A DNA stretch of 64,000 nt, taken from HK1 sp965202875 (GTDB lineage Bacteria; Pseudomonadota; Gammaproteobacteria; HK1). Numbering within the stretch: the stretch's first letter is position 1; the number at the start of each line of letters is the position of its first letter. Shown in pieces: positions 58,562-64,000 of the stretch. Below the pieces are notes generated by a model. It did not search any database. It was not told the origin of the DNA and saw only the letters and a list, made by a program, of their open reading frames with translations. The stretch spans positions 5,456,001 through 5,520,000 of the forward strand of contig OZ241870.1 in NCBI GenBank assembly GCA_965202875.1, written 5' to 3'. The position numbers and the translations under genes were made by a program.

Positions 58562-61500
58562 ATGCCGCCGAACGCCGCCGAACCCGCCACCACCCGACTC
58601 GCGGACTATGCTCCGCCGCCCTTCCTCGTCGATGAAGTGGACCTCGACTTCGAGCTCGGCGAGGAACGCACACTGGTGCGGGCGAAGCTCAAGGTACGGC
58701 GCAACCCCGCCGTCGCGTCCGCGCCCGCCGCCACCCCTGCGTCCGCAGACAGCGCTGCATCCGTCCCGGCTCCCGCATCCGCCCCGGCTCCTGCGCCCGC
58801 TACTCCCACGTCCGCGGCCACCTCCGCATCTGTCCCTGCATCCGCTCCCGGGTCCGCCGCCGCATCCCCGGCGGATCTGGTCCTCGACGGGCGGGGACTC
58901 GACACCCGCTCGGTGCGCATCGACGGCGAGGCGGTGTCGGGGAACCGGATCGAGATCGCCACGGAGACCCTGACGATCCGCGACGCCCCCGATGCGTTCG
59001 TGCTGGAGACCGAGGTGGCGGTCCGGCCCGGCGAGAACAAGTCCCTCGAAGGGCTCTACGCCTCGGCGGGGAACCTGTGCACGCAGTGCGAGGCGGAGGG
59101 GTTCCGGAAGATCACCTGGTTCCCCGACCGCCCGGACGTGATGGCGCGCTACCGCACCCGCATCGTCGCGGACCCGGGCCGCTTCCCGGTGATGCTCTCG
59201 AACGGGAACGAGGTCGAGCGCGGCGCCCTCGGCGACGGCCGCCGCTACGTGGTGTGGGAGGACCCCTTCCCCAAGCCGAGCTACCTCTTCGCGCTGGTCG
59301 CGGGCCGCCTCGAATGCGTCGCGGACACGTTCACCACGCGCTCGGGAAGGGAGGTGGCGCTGCGCATCCACGTCGAGCCCCACAACCTCGACAAGTGCAC
59401 CCACGCCATGCGCTCGCTCAAGCGCGCGATGGGCTGGGACGAGGAGGTCTACGGCCTCGAGTACGACCTCGACACCTTCATGATCGTCGCGGTGGACGAC
59501 TTCAACATGGGGGCGATGGAGAACAAGGGGCTCAACGTCTTCAACTCCAAGTACGTGCTCGCCCGCCCCGACACCGCCACCGACGCCGACTTCGCGGCGA
59601 TCGAGGCGGTCATCGCCCACGAGTACTTCCACAACTGGACCGGCAACCGCGTGACCTGCCGGGACTGGTTCCAGCTAAGCCTCAAGGAAGGGCTGACCGT
59701 GTTCCGCGACCAGGAGTTCTCCGCCGACACGGGCTCACGCGCGGTCAAGCGCATCCGCGACGCGCGCCTGCTGCGCTCGCACCAGTTCCCGGAGGACGCG
59801 GGACCGATGGCGCATCCCGTGCGCCCCGACTCCTACATCGAGATCGGCAACTTCTACACCGTCACGATCTACGTCAAGGGGGCCGAGGTCATCCGGATGA
59901 TGCACACCCTGCTCGGCCACGAGGGATTCATGGCGGGGATGCGGCTCTACTTCGAGCGCCACGACGGCGAAGCGGTCACCACCGGCGACTTCGTGGCGGC
60001 GATGGAGGCCGCCTCCGGCGTGGACCTCGGGCAGTTCCGGCGCTGGTACGTGCAGGCGGGGACCCCGGTGCTCTCCGCCCGCGGCGCATACGACGCGGCG
60101 CGCTCGGAATACGTGCTCGACGTGGAGCAACGCACGCTCCCGACCCCGGGGCAGCCGGAGAAGCGGCCGCTGCACGTCCCGGTGCGGATGGCCCTGCTTG
60201 GCGAGGACGGGGGCAACCTCCCGCTCCACTGCCCGGAGGCGGGCCTTGCCGGCGAGCGCGAGGCGGTGCTCGACGTCCGCGAGCCGCGCCACGTGCTCCG
60301 GTTCTCGAACGTCCCCGCACGCCCGGTGCCGTCGCTGGCGCGCGGCTTCTCGGCGCCGGTGAAGGTCGAGATCGAGCGTAGCGACGATGAGCTCGCATTC
60401 CTCATCGCGAACGAGACGGATCCCTTCAACCGCTGGGACGCGGTGCAGGAGTACTCCACGAAGCTGATGCTGCGGATGATCGAGGAGCGGGTCGCGGATG
60501 CGAAGGCCGGTGCCGATGCCGGCGGTGACCGGCTCGCGGGTACGGGAGCCGGCGACGCCGGAGAGGAACGGCGCACGGACCCGGGCATCGGCACCGGCGA
60601 GGAACGGGGTTCGGGCGTGGGCGCCGGCGCCGGCGGCGGCCGGCCCGCGGGTAGGGGAGCCGGCGACGCCGGAGAGGAACGGCGCACGGATACGGGTATC
60701 GGCCCCGGCAAGGAACGGGGCTCGGGCGTGGACGCCGGCGCCGGAGAGGACCGGCCTGCGGACACGAACACGGGCGCTGGCCCCGGTCTGCCCGGCGGGT
60801 TCGTCTCCGCGATGCGCGCCCTGCTCCTCGACGATGCGCTCGACCCCGCGTTCATCGCCGAGGCCCTCACCCTGCCCTCGGAGTCGAACCTCGCCGACCG
60901 GATGGAGGTCATCGCGGTCGAAGCCATCCACGAGGTGCGTGAGGCGGTGAAGGCGGCCCTCGCACGGCGCCTCGCGGACGCATTCGCATCCGTGCGCGAG
61001 GCGAACCGGCTCGAAGGCCCGTACCGCTTCGAGGCCGGGGACGCCGGACGCCGCGCGCTCGGGAACCTCTGCCTCGGCTACCTGATGGAGCTCGACGACC
61101 CGGAGGTGTGGACGGACTGCCGCCGCCAGCTCGAGAGCGCGGACAACATGACCGACGCCCTCGCCGCCCTCACCTGCTTCGCCAACTCGCGCCGGCCGGA
61201 GCGCGACAAGTGGCTGGACTGGTTCCAGGAACGGTGGAAGGACGATCCCCTGGTGCTCGACAAGTGGTTCACGCTCCAGGCCACCTCCCGGCTGCCCGGC
61301 GCCATCCACCGCGTCCGCACGCTCATCCGGCACCGCGCGTTCGACATCGAGAACCCCAACCGGGTGCGGGCGCTGATCGGCGCGTTCTGCCACGCCAACC
61401 AGCGCCGCTTCCACGACGCCTCAGGCGAGGGATACCGCTTCCTCTCCTCGTACGTCCTGGCCATCGATGCGTTCAACCCCCAGACCGCAGCCCGCCTGCT

Positions 61501-61633
61501 CGGCGCCGCGAGCCGCTGGCGACGCCTCGACCCGGCCCGCCGCGCCCTGCTCCGTGCGGAGCTGGAGCACGTCCGCGCCGCTCCGAAGCTCTCGAAGGAC
61601 TGCTACGAGGTGGCGACGAAGTTCCTCGCCTGA
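58562..61633 (+). CDS. pepN: Aminopeptidase N (M1) with two low-complexity insertions
   Basis: PepN removes N-terminal residues from peptides with a zinc site. The 1023-residue protein has FVLETEVAVRPGENKSLEGL, the GAMEN motif (317-321), HEYFHNW (353-359) and the zinc Glu in KEGLTVFRDQE. The C-terminal helical domain is normal. It is about 140 residues longer than E. coli PepN. One insert (about 49-103) is Ala/Pro/Ser-rich, inside the N-terminal beta domain. The other (about 647-742) contains two tandem 37-codon repeats (GAGDAGEERRTD...). The ATG at 58562 starts the family's N-terminus. Confidence 0.96.
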   Translation: MPPNAAEPATTRLADYAPPPFLVDEVDLDFELGEERTLVRAKLKVRRNPAVASAPAATPASADSAASVPAPASAPAPAPATPTSAATSASVPASAPGSAAASPADLVLDGRGLDTRSVRIDGEAVSGNRIEIATETLTIRDAPDAFVLETEVAVRPGENKSLEGLYASAGNLCTQCEAEGFRKITWFPDRPDVMARYRTRIVADPGRFPVMLSNGNEVERGALGDGRRYVVWEDPFPKPSYLFALVAGRLECVADTFTTRSGREVALRIHVEPHNLDKCTHAMRSLKRAMGWDEEVYGLEYDLDTFMIVAVDDFNMGAMENKGLNVFNSKYVLARPDTATDADFAAIEAVIAHEYFHNWTGNRVTCRDWFQLSLKEGLTVFRDQEFSADTGSRAVKRIRDARLLRSHQFPEDAGPMAHPVRPDSYIEIGNFYTVTIYVKGAEVIRMMHTLLGHEGFMAGMRLYFERHDGEAVTTGDFVAAMEAASGVDLGQFRRWYVQAGTPVLSARGAYDAARSEYVLDVEQRTLPTPGQPEKRPLHVPVRMALLGEDGGNLPLHCPEAGLAGEREAVLDVREPRHVLRFSNVPARPVPSLARGFSAPVKVEIERSDDELAFLIANETDPFNRWDAVQEYSTKLMLRMIEERVADAKAGADAGGDRLAGTGAGDAGEERRTDPGIGTGEERGSGVGAGAGGGRPAGRGAGDAGEERRTDTGIGPGKERGSGVDAGAGEDRPADTNTGAGPGLPGGFVSAMRALLLDDALDPAFIAEALTLPSESNLADRMEVIAVEAIHEVREAVKAALARRLADAFASVREANRLEGPYRFEAGDAGRRALGNLCLGYLMELDDPEVWTDCRRQLESADNMTDALAALTCFANSRRPERDKWLDWFQERWKDDPLVLDKWFTLQATSRLPGAIHRVRTLIRHRAFDIENPNRVRALIGAFCHANQRRFHDASGEGYRFLSSYVLAIDAFNPQTAARLLGAASRWRRLDPARRALLRAELEHVRAAPKLSKDCYEVATKFLA
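60544..60765 (+). repeat. 111-bp tandem repeat inside pepN
   Basis: Two copies (60544-60654 and 60655-60765) both begin GGGAGCCGGCGACGCCGGAG and keep the reading frame (37 codons each). They make up most of the second low-complexity insertion of PepN. Confidence 0.85.
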
Positions 61634-61721
61634 GACTGGACGGAGGAGACGGCGGCACGCCGCGAACGAATCTCGGCACTTTCAGACGTGATTCTCCAGG
61701 CGCCCGCCGCATTCCCGAAAA

Positions 61722-63659
61722 TCACACCGGCCCGTGGCCTTCCGCAAGCGCCTCACACAGCCCCGAGGAGCGGATCGTGGGGCGCTCGACCGCCGCTGCG
61801 ACGCTTTCCTCGGAGCCGTACACGACCACCCGCCGGCGGGCACGCGTGACCGCGGTGTAGAGGAGTTCGCGGGTCGCAACGCGCGAATCGGCGGGGCCGG
61901 GCACCACCGCCACTTCGTCGTACTCCGAGCCCTGCGCCCGGTGCACGGTGAGGGCGAAGAAGCTCTCGTGCGGCGGCAGGCGGGCGGGCGAGACCAGCCG
62001 CGGCCTTCCATCGGCGTCCTTCAGCTCCGGGAACCAGACCTGCGCCCGTCCCGCCGGGTCGCGTACTACGACGCCGGTGTCCCCGTTCGAGAGCCGGGTT
62101 CGTGGGTCGTTGCGGGTGACGAGGATCGGCCGGCCGGGATAGAAGGCGTCGTGGACCTGCAGGTACCCGCGGGCACGCAGTCGCCGCTCCACCGAGCGGT
62201 TGAAGCGCTCCGCCCCGAACGGCCCCACCCGGTGGGCGCAGAGTGTCCGGAACGACGGTAGCGGCCCGGATCCCTCCGCGGGCGGCCCGCGGAGCTTTCG
62301 TGCTTCCCGTAGCGCCGGCTCGAACCAATCGTCCGCGAACCGCACCGCAAGCCGTTCGAACGCCGCCGCGTCGGGCAGGGAGCGCAGCTCGACGGCACGG
62401 TCTCCCGGGTCCAGGAGCGCCGCGACCGCGGCGGCGGCGTCGCCGCGCATCACCGCGGCGGCGAGGCGCCCGATCCCGCCGCTTTCGTCGAAGCGCCAGT
62501 TGCGCACGAGCTCGACCACGCACGATGAGAACGGCGACCCCCAGGGCGGTCGCCTGGCGATCCCGCTGCGCGGAATCGCGGGCGGGGAAGACGACGAAGC
62601 GGGCTCACGGCCGGCTTCCCGGCTTTCTTCGGTCCCGAGCCCGGTTGTGATCTCCCCGATTCCGGCATCGGTCCTTGCGATCTCCGCTCCGATCCTTTCG
62701 TCCCCGGTACCGGCCCGGCAGAGGTCCGCGAACACCGACCCCGGCTGGACCGAGGCGAGCTGCGACGCATCGCCGAGCACGACGAGCCGGGCACCGTCCG
62801 GCAGCGCGCGCAGTACCTGCGCCATGAGGGACAGATCCACCATCGACCCCTCGTCGAGGATGAGCGCATCGACGGGGAGCCTCTCCCGGGTGCGGTGAAG
62901 CAGCCAGCGGTGCACCGTCGTCGCCCGGGGATCGAAGTCTTCAAGGGCCGGCGCCCGGGACAGGAGCGCACGGAGTTGCCCGCGCACCGCTTCCTGGAGG
63001 CGGGCCGCCGCCTTGCCGGTCGGCGCAGCGAGCGCGATGCGGTCGGGGGCGGCAAGCCCCAGCTCGATGAGCAAGGCTACGATCGACGCTGCGGTGGTGG
63101 TTTTGCCGGTGCCGGGACCGCCCGACACCACGCAGAGCCGGCGGCACACGGCGGTCCGGGCCGCCGTGCGGGGGCGGTGGTCGGGTACGGCGCCGGCGAA
63201 GAGCCGGTCGAGCGCCGCGTCGATTCCCTCCGGTTCCGGCTCCGAGCCGTCTCCCGCGAGACGAACCAAGCCGTACGCGACCGCCAGCTCCGCCGTCCGC
63301 AGCCGTTCGAGGTAGAGCCGGCCGTGCCGGTCGAGGACGAGCGGGCGCCGCTCTCCTTCTCCGGGCCGGGCGACCATCGGACTCGCGACGAGGGCCTCGA
63401 TCCACGATTCGAGTGCAGGAAGCCGCGCCGCGCCCGCCCGCGGCCAGTCCCGGCCCGCCACCTCGGGCAACGCGAGGCAGGCGTGTCCATTCCGGGCCCA
63501 CGCACTCGCGAGCGCCGCCGCCAGCGGCAGCTCCATCCCCCCACCGCCGTCAAGCTCCGCGATCAGCCGCCCGAAGTGGAGGTCGATGTCGGCGAGGTGG
63601 CCTTCGCCGTGCAGCGTTTCCAGCGAAGGTGGTCCGTGTTCGTGCGATGGTGTCGCCAT
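61722..63659 (-). CDS. recD: Exodeoxyribonuclease V subunit RecD
   Basis: RecD is the 5'-3' helicase subunit of RecBCD. The 645-residue protein has an N-terminal domain, Walker A VVSGGPGTGKTTTAASIVAL (about 178-197) and ALAAPTGKAAARLQEAV. LILDEGSMVDLSLMAQVLRA is Walker B, and the C-terminal UvrD-like FALTVHRAQGSEYDEVAVVP and LLYTAVTRARRRV follow. A Glu/Ser/Pro-rich insert (about 316-377) lies after LGDASQLASVQPGSVFADL. No recB precedes it within the remaining 340 bases. It converges on pepN. Confidence 0.96.
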   Translation of the reverse strand: MATPSHEHGPPSLETLHGEGHLADIDLHFGRLIAELDGGGGMELPLAAALASAWARNGHACLALPEVAGRDWPRAGAARLPALESWIEALVASPMVARPGEGERRPLVLDRHGRLYLERLRTAELAVAYGLVRLAGDGSEPEPEGIDAALDRLFAGAVPDHRPRTAARTAVCRRLCVVSGGPGTGKTTTAASIVALLIELGLAAPDRIALAAPTGKAAARLQEAVRGQLRALLSRAPALEDFDPRATTVHRWLLHRTRERLPVDALILDEGSMVDLSLMAQVLRALPDGARLVVLGDASQLASVQPGSVFADLCRAGTGDERIGAEIARTDAGIGEITTGLGTEESREAGREPASSSSPPAIPRSGIARRPPWGSPFSSCVVELVRNWRFDESGGIGRLAAAVMRGDAAAAVAALLDPGDRAVELRSLPDAAAFERLAVRFADDWFEPALREARKLRGPPAEGSGPLPSFRTLCAHRVGPFGAERFNRSVERRLRARGYLQVHDAFYPGRPILVTRNDPRTRLSNGDTGVVVRDPAGRAQVWFPELKDADGRPRLVSPARLPPHESFFALTVHRAQGSEYDEVAVVPGPADSRVATRELLYTAVTRARRRVVVYGSEESVAAAVERPTIRSSGLCEALAEGHGPV

Positions 63660-64000
63660 CCTGGGATGCGAACCTGGGATGCGGGCGAGTGTACACCTTA
63701 GATCGGGATCAGGAAGCCCGTCGGTGTACCGGGTGCGCGACACACCGGCGACGCCGGGGAAAGGGCGTCCGCGTCATACCCGGCCCACCCTCGCCGCGCC
63801 GGCACGGTTTCCCTTGCGGCATCCTCCCGGTTCCACTTGAGACAGCAGGATTCCCGGCCCCAGGGGTCCGGTGTCGTCGTGTAGACTCGTACCGTGTCAA
63901 CGAGGATGGGGCGGGCGCCGGCCACGGCGCTCCTGCGCGTAGCGGTCCGTACCGGGCATCGACGCGCCGGCCGGGGTACTCCGGTGCCCAGCCAGGTGAT
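63660..64000. other. Terminal spacer; possible start of an unidentified plus-strand frame
   Basis: No recB or other known gene is seen. A frame from GTG 63894 stays open to the window end (STRMGRAPATALLRVAVRTG) and could be a gene start, but it has no recognisable motif and no strong ribosome site. Confidence 0.3.

Overview
The window is about 64 kb of very G+C-rich DNA from a Gram-negative bacterium. A gammaproteobacterium (Chromatiales or Ectothiorhodospiraceae-like) is the best reading. The evidence is the gene order murC-murB-ddl-ftsQ-ftsA-ftsZ, the presence of lpxC, full-length GlnD, class I GshA, a PepN-type aminopeptidase, a system I cytochrome c maturation cluster and RecD. The species cannot be named from the sequence alone. 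Core genes are intact and tightly packed, many overlapping by 4 bases (ATGA or GTGA). Accessory genes are often frameshifted or truncated, so active gene decay is likely, as in a host-restricted or recently specialised lineage.

Layout: 1-5994 division and cell wall cluster (3' end of murC, murB, ddl, ftsQ, ftsA, ftsZ), then tRNA-Leu(CAA). 6319-7978 RidA with a class I/II aminotransferase. 8161-9322 decayed Rpn-type nuclease gene and a permease remnant. 9495-10613 alanine dehydrogenase. 11091-12978 a DUF1640-like coiled-coil protein and FolC. 13168-14884 a scrap zone with an IS3 OrfA fragment, a frameshifted reverse transcriptase related to diversity-generating retroelements, and a broken ankyrin gene. 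15295-19345 an SPFH protein, a folD fragment, an MFS transporter, a frameshifted cysteine hydrolase and a livM fragment.

19554-24316 is a coherent thiamine-precursor unit: an NMT1/THI5-type binding protein, permease and ATPase, followed by thiC. Next come a DUF1294 protein, a betA remnant, and an envelope-stress-like unit of a Spy/CpxP-type protein, response regulator and histidine kinase (25277-28291). A MITE-like element lies at 28522-28794, followed by a Uma2 family protein, a dapA scrap, lpxC (separated from the division cluster), moaC, moaD and glnD.

34834-37307 holds wrecked genes, including a polyamine-type ABC transporter whose ATPase has lost its Walker A half. 37356-43877 holds a small unknown protein, a class V aminotransferase, a DapA-like aldolase, a Tat-exported peptide-binding protein and gshA. 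44114-50519, read on the minus strand, runs ccmC-ccmD-ccmE-ccmF-ccmH, then a multicopper oxidase and a cytochrome c; ccmA, ccmB and ccmG are not seen. 50874-55559 carries mtnA, a squalene/phytoene synthase homologue, an SDR and a diguanylate cyclase. 55638-58378 is a three-gene restriction-modification module (ribbon-helix-helix protein, Mrr-like endonuclease, DNA methyltransferase) of visibly lower G+C, probably acquired. The window ends with pepN, which carries two large low-complexity insertions, and recD.
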